64,000 bases of DNA from Bradyrhizobium canariense (lineage in GTDB: Bacteria; Pseudomonadota; Alphaproteobacteria; Rhizobiales; Xanthobacteraceae). Made by a program: the position numbers and the translations under genes. The notes beneath the pieces are model-generated. The model ran no database searches. It saw only the letters and a list, made by a program, of their open reading frames with translations, and had not been told where the DNA came from. The DNA lies in NCBI RefSeq assembly GCF_018130465.1, contig NZ_JAFCKJ010000002.1:744001-808000 (forward strand), in the 5' to 3' direction. Shown here one piece after another: positions 27,109 through 35,350 of the stretch (position 1 is the first letter of the stretch; every line of letters starts with the position of its first letter).

Positions 27109-27644
27109 GTTCGGCGAGCCGAAGCAAACCCGTCCGGCGCCTGACGGGGGACCGTCTAAAGAAGGGAGGCGTTGACCGCATCGTCGCGGAGCTGAAGCGC
27201 TGGTCGGCGCCGAAGATCACATGGAAGACGGTCGTCGTGGCGGTCGCCCAGGACTGGCTGAAACCGCGACGGTTCAGCCGGCAGGCTTTGGAGGCCGTCC
27301 CCGACATCTACCGCGCCTACCGCGAGGCCAAAGAGCGGTGCCGGGAAGGCCGCCCGCCGGAGAAGCGCAAACCGCTGGCGGACCGGATCGCGACCCTGCA
27401 GGGGGAGAACCTGAGGCTGCGCGCCGAGAACGCCGCCCTGCTCGAGACCTTCGTGACCTGGATGCTCAACGCCAAGGACAGGGGCGTCGGTCTCGACGAG
27501 CTCGAGGCGCCGCTGCTCCCCGCACGGCTGTCCAGCAGCTACCGGGAGGCCGACGAGGCGCGCAAGGAGGCGGAGAAGGCGGAGGGGCTGGCGAAGCTGA
27601 ACCGGCTGATCGGGGGCAAGGCGGACAGGCGCCTCGCGGTCTGA
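27105..27644 (+). CDS. Small coiled-coil accessory protein of the recombinase operon
   Basis: A 179-residue basic protein; the start overlaps the stop of recombinase 3 (ATGA). It has an N-terminal region with KKGGVDRIVAELKRW, a basic middle (RFSRQALEAVPDIYRAYREAK), and a heptad-like helix KPLADRIATLQGENLRLRAE with further Glu/Lys-rich helix to the end. Small DNA-binding or bridging proteins occupy this last slot in Tn554 (TnpC) and GMT-type units; analogy only. A strong palindromic terminator follows directly. Confidence 0.75.
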   Translation: MSSASRSKPVRRLTGDRLKKGGVDRIVAELKRWSAPKITWKTVVVAVAQDWLKPRRFSRQALEAVPDIYRAYREAKERCREGRPPEKRKPLADRIATLQGENLRLRAENAALLETFVTWMLNAKDRGVGLDELEAPLLPARLSSSYREADEARKEAEKAEGLAKLNRLIGGKADRRLAV

Positions 27645-27648
27645 TCGC

Positions 27649-27698
27649 AAACGAAGAAAAGCCCCGGAGCCGGCCGGCTCCGGGGCTTTTCTTCGTTT
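27649..27698 (+). terminator. 50-bp perfect palindrome, bidirectional intrinsic terminator
   Basis: The 50 bases from 27649 to 27698 equal their own reverse complement (arms AAACGAAGAAAAGCCCCGGA and its complement, centre GCCGGC). The GC-rich stem is followed by TTTTC on both strands, so it can stop transcription both ways. It begins five bases after the stop of the coiled-coil gene. Confidence 0.9.
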
Positions 27699-29102
27699 CG
27701 AAGAGGCCCGCGGTACCTTACAATTTCGCGCAAAGCACCGCGGGGGAGCACTACATCTTTAGCGCTCACCGGTTCTGTCAAGAATGTCTCGAAAGTAGGA
27801 ATTTTCTGGTGCTATTAAATTGTCGCGCTGAATTCTGTAAGCCTTCATTTTGTCAGGTTCCGGCGAGTCTTGAATCTCGCGCTTTCGGCTGAAGTATTGC
27901 CTGTGCCCCATCCTCGCCTTTCGGGCCGGTAGCCCACTCCGGACCAGCGCCGAGCTTCAAGGCAGAGGGTCACGACTGGTCGCGAACTGACCATCAACCT
28001 TCTGCACATAGCGTTGCGCTCGGCCGCCGCGATGCCGGCCTACTCCCCTGCCAACCAACAGGAAAGTCGATCCGATAGGAAATTTAGACGGGATCCAAGG
28101 CGTCACACGATTGGCCTCGCCGAGGCGAGTGCTGCGGTGGTAGGTCGGCCCGAGAGGCTCGGCTCTCGCTCGCCGCCAACGCTACAAGCTGGACAGCTGT
28201 TGCTCGTCGCATCGGGTAAGCCCGTTACGCTCGTGCCAAGGCCGCAGGCTCAATCTTGAGGAGCCCCTACGCCGACAAGCAGAGCGAGACGCCAATGGAG
28301 CTCTCAGGCTCGTAAGGCTGATGCCACGTCGGAAATCGAATCCTTGAACTCTCGTCACTCGATCGAGGAGGCGATCATGGGGACCAGACTTGAATAGGGA
28401 GCGACGCTCCGGCCGGCGACGCGGATGCGGCCGCACGAACCGCCGTGCAGCCGGATCCGGACAAGGGCGGAGCAGGCGCGCCGGTGCCGAGAGTAACAGC
28501 CCGACCACAGGCCATCCTCGACGTGCTCGGCATCATGGCTCGCCGATCATTACCGCGGCGGCATAAAAGACCGACTGCTGCGCGAAGGCCGTATCCCGAA
28601 GCCAAGAGCTGTTCACCCCCGAGGTCCGATCGACGGCCTGTTCGCGATGCAGACTATTCGTCGGCGCCCTGCCGAGGTCAACGAACGGAACCTGCTCGCG
28701 CGGCCGCGCCGGGTCCGCACCCGTTCGAACAGTCTGCGATCGAGTTACCGTGCCCACCCCTTTCAGCGCGGGCCTGTGACCCTGGCGGGCAACCTCGTCG
28801 AGTCATATGAAGGACGCGAGCACGGAAGCAGGCCGCGTCCTTGAGAAGCATCCGGAATTTCCCTGGGGACAACTCTCGAGAAGCGCATCTTGAGAGCTTA
28901 GCTTCCCACTGCGGTTTGCCCGCCGTTTTTCATCCAGCCATCATGGTCTATGGGGGCCGCCGACCAGATGAAGCCGGCTGTCCTGAAAACCAATTGTGCT
29001 CGCGGGCAGACTGCTCCGCGAACGAAGGAGCCACGCCATGCAGATTGGCCGCAAGTACATGATCCTGGAGTGTGGGAACGATCACTCGACGAGTTCGACA
29101 AC
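27699..29102. other. 1.4-kb stretch without a recognisable gene, AT-richer at its left end
   Basis: Directly after the palindrome, 27715-27900 is visibly AT-richer than its surroundings and contains related short motifs (ACAATTTCGCGC at about 27720 and AAATTGTCGCGC at about 27818, GTAGGAATTTTC, CTGAATTCTGTAAGC). This is where an element end or attachment site would be expected. From 27900 to 29102 the open frames have no motifs, ribosome-binding sites or family resemblance that I can support. Confidence 0.4.
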
Positions 29103-29789
29103 ATGAAAGCGATCTTGATCGATCCCAGTAAGAAGTCGGTCGCCAGAATCGACATCAGCCAGGATGCGCGGCTGAGCGACTACTTCGGAGAGAAGCCGAG
29201 GCTGACCATGAGGTTTCCGAACGGGGACGACTTGTTCGCGGGAGTCCAAGAACGTGCGGAGGCATTCATCATCGGAGGATCTCGGCCGATCGCTGGATCC
29301 GGTTTGATCGTGGGCCGCCGCATCGGACCGGGGGAGCGGCGTCCAGCACTCGTTCGCTTGGACGACGTCGTCACGATGGTCCGTTGGACGACCGTCGATC
29401 TGCCTCCCAAGCCGCCGCTCACCGTACGAGCGATCGTGGTCGATCCGGAGCAGGGTCTCATCGAGGAAGTTATGATCGTAGCGAACAGGCTTGCGCTGGC
29501 GGGCCTGTTAGGGGGCGAGATCGGCTCGTACGTGCGCGTTCCGGGGAACGACCATGTTCTGTCGTCTGCGACCGGCCCGGAAACGTCGTGGTGCTGGCGA
29601 AAGGACGATCTGACCTTCGGCTTCAGGAGCGTGATAGTCGGTCACGATTCAGAGACCGGCTATTTTGCCGACGTCGTGACGTCCGTCGAGAACCTGCGGA
29701 CCAGCGTCGAATTCCGGGCGCCCAACGAAAGTTGTTGGATGAGCTATGCCGACCGGAAGGCCCAGGCCAATCTGCCGCCCGCAGCGTAG
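29103..29789 (+). CDS. Hypothetical protein with two tandem repeats of one domain
   Basis: A 228-residue soluble protein made of two similar halves of about 110 residues. The first begins MKAILIDPSKKSVARIDI, the second VRAIVVDPEQGLIEEVMI, and each continues with a GDDLF/GNDHV-type turn and a FGFRSVIVG/IAGSGLIVG-type strand. This resembles DUF3846-like small domains of phage and plasmid proteins, but I do not assign it. Start 29103 is chosen because the repeat begins there. No function known. Confidence 0.65.
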   Translation: MKAILIDPSKKSVARIDISQDARLSDYFGEKPRLTMRFPNGDDLFAGVQERAEAFIIGGSRPIAGSGLIVGRRIGPGERRPALVRLDDVVTMVRWTTVDLPPKPPLTVRAIVVDPEQGLIEEVMIVANRLALAGLLGGEIGSYVRVPGNDHVLSSATGPETSWCWRKDDLTFGFRSVIVGHDSETGYFADVVTSVENLRTSVEFRAPNESCWMSYADRKAQANLPPAA

Positions 29790-29923
29790 GCCGCGCGGCC
29801 CGGCTCAAAGCACTCGCGGGCTAGGGCCCTTTTGCACATGGCCGGAGGTCGCCGCTTCACAAGGCGGCCGACAAAGCGAGTGAGGTGGCGACAAGATGTT
29901 TGTTGAGCTCAGAGGAGTGATAG

Positions 29924-30151
29924 ATGGGTAAGCCGCGCACGTATTCGTGCTGGGACACATCAGTAAAGATCCAGGACGCAGGTCACGGGCTAGGCGTCTA
30001 CGGGAACACCTACGAGGTCTTCCCGGGGGGCGGTTACAAGCGCACTGGCAACGCGATATTGATACATATGACGCCGGGCATCCGGTTCCTGATCAAAGAG
30101 GTCGATGCAGCGATTGCCGAGGCTGATCGCCGCTTAAACGAGCGGATCTGA
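29924..30151 (+). CDS. Small hypothetical protein, 75 residues
   Basis: Starts MGKPRTYSCWDTSVKIQD after the ribosome-binding-like GAGGAGTGATAG. It has a Gly-rich middle (GHGLGVYGNTYEVFPGGGY) and an amphipathic C-terminal helix (IKEVDAAIAEADRRLNERI). No family recognised. Its good ribosome-binding site and balanced composition favour a real gene. Confidence 0.5.
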   Translation: MGKPRTYSCWDTSVKIQDAGHGLGVYGNTYEVFPGGGYKRTGNAILIHMTPGIRFLIKEVDAAIAEADRRLNERI

Positions 30152-30270
30152 CGTCTGAATCGGAGCTTGCCGTTGTCGCGAACCTAACGAGTGTTTGACG
30201 ACCGAGCAACGAAGTCCTGGCAGCAAAGCTGCAAGTTCTCGATGATGCCCGCAACACCTCGTGCATTGTG

Positions 30271-30444
30271 GACACGATTCTGACGATGCCTGAGGAAGTC
30301 GAGATCTGGATGACCGCGCCCGTAAAGGAAGCCTTGAAGCTGCAGCGCCCGCTTCCGGACGGGGCGCTCCGGATCGTCGCCCGTGGCGTGAAGGAAGACC
30401 CTGCGCCAGCGACGGCCGAAGTCCGCGCTTCTGGTAACCTGTAG
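30271..30444 (+). pseudogene. C-terminal fragment of an SOS response-associated peptidase (SRAP/HMCES/YedK)
   Basis: One frame reads [20 protein letters not shown] followed by [20 protein letters not shown] and a stop at 30442-30444. This is the end of the SRAP family, which forms covalent links with abasic sites in single-stranded DNA. The catalytic Cys2 N-terminus and the HGM-like active site are absent, so only about 50 residues remain. It lies just before the FAN1-like gene, itself a DNA-repair gene, and may be what is left of a larger repair cassette. Confidence 0.65.
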
Positions 30445-30519
30445 CCCGTCGAAGCGCTTGACTCTTGGGGCGGTACTCGAACAAAAATAGAACAAACGAT
30501 TCCTGCCGCGAAGGTCCGC

Positions 30520-32676
30520 TTGGCCAAACTGCCGCAACTGCCGGTCTACTATTATCTCGACCACTTCGCCGAAATGCTGGGGTTCGTGCAGCGGACGTAT
30601 GCCTCCGTGCTTGGTCCGGAGCATCACGCGTTCGTAGCGCGGTTCGAGGGCCTTACAAGAGATGCGCGATGTCTGCTGGTCAGGATGATCAACAGGCGCG
30701 GTGCCATATTCAACCGATCCCTGTTCAGCTACCCCGAGATCGATGACGTCGAGCGGGCGGCATCCGATCTGACCGCGGCCGGTCAGGCACGCGAGCTCGG
30801 CGAGGAGGACTATGCGGTTTTCGTTTCATGCCTGCCGAAGGACGTCCTTGTGACTGGTGCACAGGCGGCCGGGCGTGGAGACGTCCGGAAGTCCTGGTCA
30901 AAGCCGAAGTTCATCGACTACTACCTTGAGAGAATACCATTTTCGGTCGCCGCGCAGCACTGTGGGGCGCGCAATTTCATCGCGCTCGACGGTACGCGTC
31001 CCATCGAGTTTCTGCTCTACCTCTACTTCGGCAAGACCGAGGTGGATCTGAAGAACTTCGCGCTGCGCGACCTGGGAATCCTCCGCACCAACCAAGAGAC
31101 CTCGTTCAGCGCGCGCTTCACCGATGCCGAGGAGGCGCTCGCCTCGTTCCATTACAGCAAGGTTCTGGACAGTCTGGAGGACGGATCGGAGCCTGCCCAC
31201 AGACGGGCGGCCGTCGACGTGCTCGGCGGACCCGCCTGCACGACCGAGTTCGCCGCCGATCTCCGCAGCCGAGCCGCGCATCGAACTGGGCTTTTCTTTG
31301 AGAAAGCGGGCGAGAGCGATCTCGCTCGGCAGCTCTACCGTGCCGGGCCGTCGCCGGACTGCAACGAGCGCTTGGTTCGACTGCTCTACAACACGGGTGA
31401 GAAGACAGAGGCCGAAGCACTGCTGCAGCGGATGATCGACGATCCCGCCAGCGATGGCGAACACCTCTTCGCCACGGACTTTTATGCCCGCAAGTTTAGC
31501 GGCAGGCGTACAGGGCTCTACACCGAACTTCTGCGGTCCGGCCGCACGATCACCGTCGACGACACCCATCGCGGCAATCCCGAGGCGGGAGTCGCCGGCG
31601 TGCTGCGGCGCGAGGGCACGAAGGTCTACTTCACCGAGAATGTGCTGTGGCACACCCTGTTCGGCCTGCTCTTCTGGGACGAGCTCTTCGAGAGCACCCG
31701 GATGCCCAGCGGGTTCGATTGGCTACCTCACTGCCTGAAGGATCGCAGCTTCCGCCGGCTCTTCGCCGCGACGATCGACGAGAAGCTGGCAGCCATCGCG
31801 TCTGGATCCGCCCTCCCGTTGATCCTCCGCACCGTCGCAGCGAGATGGGGCCGCCCGAACGGGATCTTCAGCTGGGATCACGTGCAAGTGGAGGCGCTGC
31901 GCGCGCTGCTCGAAGGGTCCGATCCGGCTGGCGTGGCCAGTATCCTCGGCAGCATGTGCGACGACTTCCGCGGCATGCGCGACGGCTTCCCCGACCTCAT
32001 GTTGGTCCAGGACGGCAAGGCGTCCTTCATGGAGGTCAAGGCCGAAGGGGACGTGATCCGCCGCAACCAGATGACCCGCCTCCGCCAACTCGGCGACGCC
32101 GGCATTGTGGCCGAGATCGGTCGGGTCGACTACCGCTTCGACCCCGAGCAGGATTACGTGGTGGTCGACATCGAGACCACCGGCTCATGGTCGAACGGGG
32201 ACCGCATCACCGAGATCGGCGCGGTGAAGGTCCGCAACCACCAGGTCGTGGACGAGTGGCACTCTCTCCTCAACCCGCAGCGTTCCATTCCAGCCAAGAT
32301 CGTCCAGCTGACCGGCATCACGAACGAGATGGTTCGCGACGCGCCTTTGTTCGCCGAAGTCGCGGATTCCTTCATACAGTTCATGGCCGACGGCATCTTC
32401 GTCGCCCATAACGTCAGCTTCGACTACGGTTTCCTCTCTTACGAATTCGAGCGGATCGGGCGTCGCTTCCGATTTCCGAAGCTCTGCACATGTGCCGGGA
32501 TGCGGCGGCGCTATCCGGGACACAAGTCCTACGGACTAGGGAAGCTCTGCGAGATCTACGGCATATCACTCGACAATCACCACCGCGCCCTATGCGACGC
32601 GCGGGCCTCCGCCCAGTTGTTGAATCTCATCAACCAGAAGCGGAGTGAGGAGAGATATATCGGCGAGGCCGCCTAG
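30520..32676 (+). CDS. FAN1-like VRR-NUC nuclease fused to a DnaQ-type 3'-5' exonuclease
   Basis: A 718-residue fusion. The first 540 residues match bacterial FAN1: the opening YYYLDHFAEMLGFVQRTYA, LTRDARCLLVRMINRRGAIF, a TPR-like middle, and the VRR-NUC catalytic site PDLMLVQDG...MEVKAEGD...Q at about 488-510. FAN1 nucleases cut branched DNA and unhook interstrand cross-links. From about 545 a DEDDh exonuclease follows: VVVDIETTG, HNVSFDYGF and HHRALCDARAS are its three Exo motifs. The start is a TTG at 30520; upstream lies the SRAP fragment. Both active sites look intact, so the fusion should be active. Confidence 0.88.
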   Translation: MAKLPQLPVYYYLDHFAEMLGFVQRTYASVLGPEHHAFVARFEGLTRDARCLLVRMINRRGAIFNRSLFSYPEIDDVERAASDLTAAGQARELGEEDYAVFVSCLPKDVLVTGAQAAGRGDVRKSWSKPKFIDYYLERIPFSVAAQHCGARNFIALDGTRPIEFLLYLYFGKTEVDLKNFALRDLGILRTNQETSFSARFTDAEEALASFHYSKVLDSLEDGSEPAHRRAAVDVLGGPACTTEFAADLRSRAAHRTGLFFEKAGESDLARQLYRAGPSPDCNERLVRLLYNTGEKTEAEALLQRMIDDPASDGEHLFATDFYARKFSGRRTGLYTELLRSGRTITVDDTHRGNPEAGVAGVLRREGTKVYFTENVLWHTLFGLLFWDELFESTRMPSGFDWLPHCLKDRSFRRLFAATIDEKLAAIASGSALPLILRTVAARWGRPNGIFSWDHVQVEALRALLEGSDPAGVASILGSMCDDFRGMRDGFPDLMLVQDGKASFMEVKAEGDVIRRNQMTRLRQLGDAGIVAEIGRVDYRFDPEQDYVVVDIETTGSWSNGDRITEIGAVKVRNHQVVDEWHSLLNPQRSIPAKIVQLTGITNEMVRDAPLFAEVADSFIQFMADGIFVAHNVSFDYGFLSYEFERIGRRFRFPKLCTCAGMRRRYPGHKSYGLGKLCEIYGISLDNHHRALCDARASAQLLNLINQKRSEERYIGEAA

Positions 32677-32888
32677 CGGTTCGAGCAATGGGGCGACTTG
32701 GAGACGATCCCAGAAAATTCCGATAAGGCGAAATTTTGTCTTGCTCCGTCGGGCAAAACAGTGGTTCATAAGGCGCTGGTCCTAGCGAGACGAAGGAGCC
32801 AGCCCGATGGCGAATGACGTGGACACCTCCTCGGAATTGTCCAAGATCGCGAAACTGAACGGTGACTTCCGAAGGAATTACGGCACTC

Positions 32889-34580
32889 TCATCGGTGCGA
32901 TTTTGTACCTCCGCACCGTGAGCGCCGCCCGCCGAAGCCCTTGGCTTTGGGCTGGCCTGATCTCGATCGCTTTTTCGGCGGTGCTGAGCTGGTTGGGGCG
33001 GCACGGGTGGTTTTTGCCAGCGTTGCTTTGATCGCCGCGAACAGTGTCCCCCTTTCCCGGTAAAGCGCTCCGCGATGGCGGCGAAGGGAGCCTGATGCAA
33101 GCCAGACGTAGCGTCCCGACCTCAACGAGGCAGGCAGTAGAACGTAATCCTCGATCTCGCGATTTGCCGCATCCAACCGCATCACGGCAAGCAGGCCGGA
33201 TGAGATCTGCCTTCCATAGGCCTTCCATTGCGCAGCGTGATCCGCTCCCCGTCGCGCCAGCCGTCGCGCGACGAGAAACGAAACTACGCGCCTGCCTTCG
33301 ACATCGACGCCGATCCCGTCCTGAGCGAGCTCCGGCCGAAGACCAAGGTCCTTTCGCAACACCTCCGCGAGCTCGGTTGCGTGCCTCGCCTGTTCGGCAG
33401 CCCAAAACTCCCGGGTGTCGATCCAGTCGCAGTCGCGCGGCGACACGTAGCCGATCAGCGCATAGGCCTTCCGCAGTGAACCGAAGTGCTTCACATAGGA
33501 GGAGACGTGATTGAGTCCTAGGGTTTCGTTGATGATGCGGGAATTGAGCTTACCGCGCCGACGGAGCGCAAGGCGAAGGCGCAGCAACATCTCGTCTTCC
33601 GGAACCTCCACGCGGCGCTCGGCAAGCAGCTTCTGTGCGCGTGCGAAGATGCCCGGGTCCACGATAGGCTCGATCGCCGCAGCGCCCCGGACCCAGGCGT
33701 GATCCGGGTTTTTGACCAGCTTCTGCCCTAAGCGTCGCGAGGTACGGTTGTAGACGGTCTTGCCGATGTAGTTCTCGTTCGCGAGGATGGTCGGGATCAT
33801 GCCGTCGGTCCACGGCCGACCGTTGTGATTGGCGATGCCGGCATCGTTCAGTTGGCGCCGGATGTCGCTGTAGGATTTCCGGCCGTTGACGAACTGGTCA
33901 AAAATGATCCGGACCACGGCTGCCTCCTCGACGGAGCCGGGCTGCAGTCGAACGCGGTCCGATTGCAAAGCCTTGAACTGGCCCTTTTCGAGGAAGCCCT
34001 TCGGATGCTCGCTCTCGTCGACCATCAAGCGCCGGAGGCCGTAGCCCACGGGAGCGCCGACGCGGTATCCAAGGCTCGCGACGCGGCAGTGCCCCGCGTG
34101 CACCTTGACCGAAAGTTCTCGGCTCCACTCTGCGGCCATACCGCGCTTTAGGCTCTTGGCGATTCCGGAGACGAATGTGCCGTCGTTCTTGAAGAGTTCG
34201 GCGCAGTATTCGACCTGGACGCCGCTCCGCTTGCAAAGGAATTCGTAGTACGCGCTCTCGTCGACGTCCTGGAAGCGGCCCCAGCGACTGACGTCGTAGA
34301 CAAGAATGTGGTCGAAGTCGGCCTGCCCCGACTGGACGTCCTCGATCAATTCGATGAGACCGGGCCGTCCCTTGATCCGGAGGCCGCTGCGGCCTTCGTC
34401 GGCATAGGTGCGCACGATCGTGAGAGTGTTCGCCTCGGCATAGGCGGCGATGGCTGCAAGCTGATTCTTGATCGAGTAGCGCTGAAGCTCCCTCGACATT
34501 CGGACGTACTGCGCTGCTCGGCGTGTTCGGGTCCGCCTCGCTAAGCTCGTCCCTTTGGGGACAATAAGCCAATTACCCAT
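32889..34580 (-). CDS. Large serine recombinase
   Basis: A 563-residue large serine integrase/resolvase. The catalytic serine is in AAQYVRMSRELQRYS (residue 29), followed by YADEGRSGLRIKGRPGL and LVYDVSRWGRF of the resolvase domain. The recombinase domain follows (VGAPVGYGLRRL), with a long C-terminal region having a zinc-ribbon-poor, basic Ser/Pro/Lys tail. This enzyme could mobilise the right half of the island independently of the tyrosine recombinases. Convergent with the FAN1-like gene; the 212 bp between hold no supported gene. Confidence 0.88.
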   Translation of the reverse strand: MGNWLIVPKGTSLARRTRTRRAAQYVRMSRELQRYSIKNQLAAIAAYAEANTLTIVRTYADEGRSGLRIKGRPGLIELIEDVQSGQADFDHILVYDVSRWGRFQDVDESAYYEFLCKRSGVQVEYCAELFKNDGTFVSGIAKSLKRGMAAEWSRELSVKVHAGHCRVASLGYRVGAPVGYGLRRLMVDESEHPKGFLEKGQFKALQSDRVRLQPGSVEEAAVVRIIFDQFVNGRKSYSDIRRQLNDAGIANHNGRPWTDGMIPTILANENYIGKTVYNRTSRRLGQKLVKNPDHAWVRGAAAIEPIVDPGIFARAQKLLAERRVEVPEDEMLLRLRLALRRRGKLNSRIINETLGLNHVSSYVKHFGSLRKAYALIGYVSPRDCDWIDTREFWAAEQARHATELAEVLRKDLGLRPELAQDGIGVDVEGRRVVSFLVARRLARRGADHAAQWKAYGRQISSGLLAVMRLDAANREIEDYVLLPASLRSGRYVWLASGSLRRHRGALYRERGTLFAAIKATLAKTTRAAPTSSAPPKKRSRSGQPKAKGFGGRRSRCGGTKSHR

Positions 34581-34815
34581 GCACCTCTCCCGCTACTTAG
34601 AGGTACTCGTTTCAAGCAATACACCCTCCGCGTTCTGGGTGGCAATCTCGATCCGGACTGCGGAGAGCCGGCCACCTGGGCCGGGTGCTGCGCCCGGTTG
34701 TGCACAGCGCCGCGGGAACACGGGGACAATGCCCAGCTCTGCCGATTGCGAATCCCTGACCCGTGCTATCCGCCCGGAACGGGCAGGCTGCGGCAGGATT
34801 CATCTGGCAGGAGCG

Positions 34816-35091
34816 ATGTCGATGCTGATGACGAAGGAACGACGACCGGCGATCCGGACGCTGCGCGGCTGGGCAATCCACGTGCTGCAGGAGGCGGGCG
34901 CCATCCATGAATGCGAGGAGCACGGATGGGCGAAGGACCGGGCCGATCCTCATGCGCGCGAGCACGCCTTGCATATCGCCAGGCAGGAGCCACCCGAGGG
35001 GTTGTCTCCGGATCAAGCTATTGAGGAAGTGCGCGAGGTATTGCGCTCTATCGGCGATACGTGCCCAGAGTGCCTCCCAAGTTCCGATTAG
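34816..35091 (+). CDS. Small conserved hypothetical protein, 91 residues
   Basis: Starts MSMLMTKERRPAIRTLRGWA with AGGAG at ribosome-binding distance. It is rich in His, Glu and Cys: CEEHGWAKDRADPHAREHAL, then a helix and CPEC near the end. This kind of short His/Cys protein is common in Bradyrhizobium accessory DNA, with no function known to me. An upstream extension to 34555 is not protein-like. Its stop overlaps by 4 bp the stop of the next, convergent, gene. Confidence 0.65.
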   Translation: MSMLMTKERRPAIRTLRGWAIHVLQEAGAIHECEEHGWAKDRADPHAREHALHIARQEPPEGLSPDQAIEEVREVLRSIGDTCPECLPSSD

Positions 35092-35267
35092 TTCGGCTGC
35101 GCTGTCTCACCGTGTCGGTGGCAGCGCATTCGGGCAAGTTCTAGCCAAGCCTGCGCGAGCTGCAGCCAGCGCTGCCGCTCGGAGCCATCCGTTAGGACGG
35201 CTTCCCTCAACGCCTCTTCCGCGCGGTGCTCGGGATCGAAGCCCCTATCCATGATACGCACCGTCAT
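35088..35267 (-). CDS. Short hypothetical protein, 59 residues
   Basis: A minus-strand frame starting MTVRIMDRGFDPEHRAEEAL and containing a RQRWLQLAQAWLELARMRCH helix, stopping at 35088. It shares its stop region with the convergent 91-residue gene (4-bp overlap). The helical, Ala/Leu/Arg-rich sequence fits a small helical protein. Typical length for such families and clean codon use suggest a real gene; no function known. Confidence 0.5.
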   Translation of the reverse strand: MTVRIMDRGFDPEHRAEEALREAVLTDGSERQRWLQLAQAWLELARMRCHRHGETAQPN

Positions 35268-35350
35268 AACCTAACAAAGGTAAACAGCGAGTGGCGCTCG
35301 GCCCCGTGCAAATCCGGGGGACGGCCGAGCGGTCTATCCAGATCAGCCGA

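Noticed and set aside
28258-28330. Stretch with CTCTCAGG and GACGCC-AATGGAG resembling part of a glycine riboswitch
   Set aside because: Pairing strands and the conserved AAAAGGAC end are incomplete and no glycine gene follows.
28340-28510. Minus-strand frame with CGR, GGSCG-like pattern hinting at a 2Fe-2S dehydrogenase fragment
   Set aside because: The cysteine spacing does not fit, and the rest of the family pattern is absent.
32807-33031. 74-residue plus-strand frame with a ribosome-binding-like GAAGGAGCC and one hydrophobic stretch
   Set aside because: Two thirds of it lie opposite the low-complexity C-terminus of the serine recombinase, so the apparent membrane helix is likely a shadow; support is insufficient.
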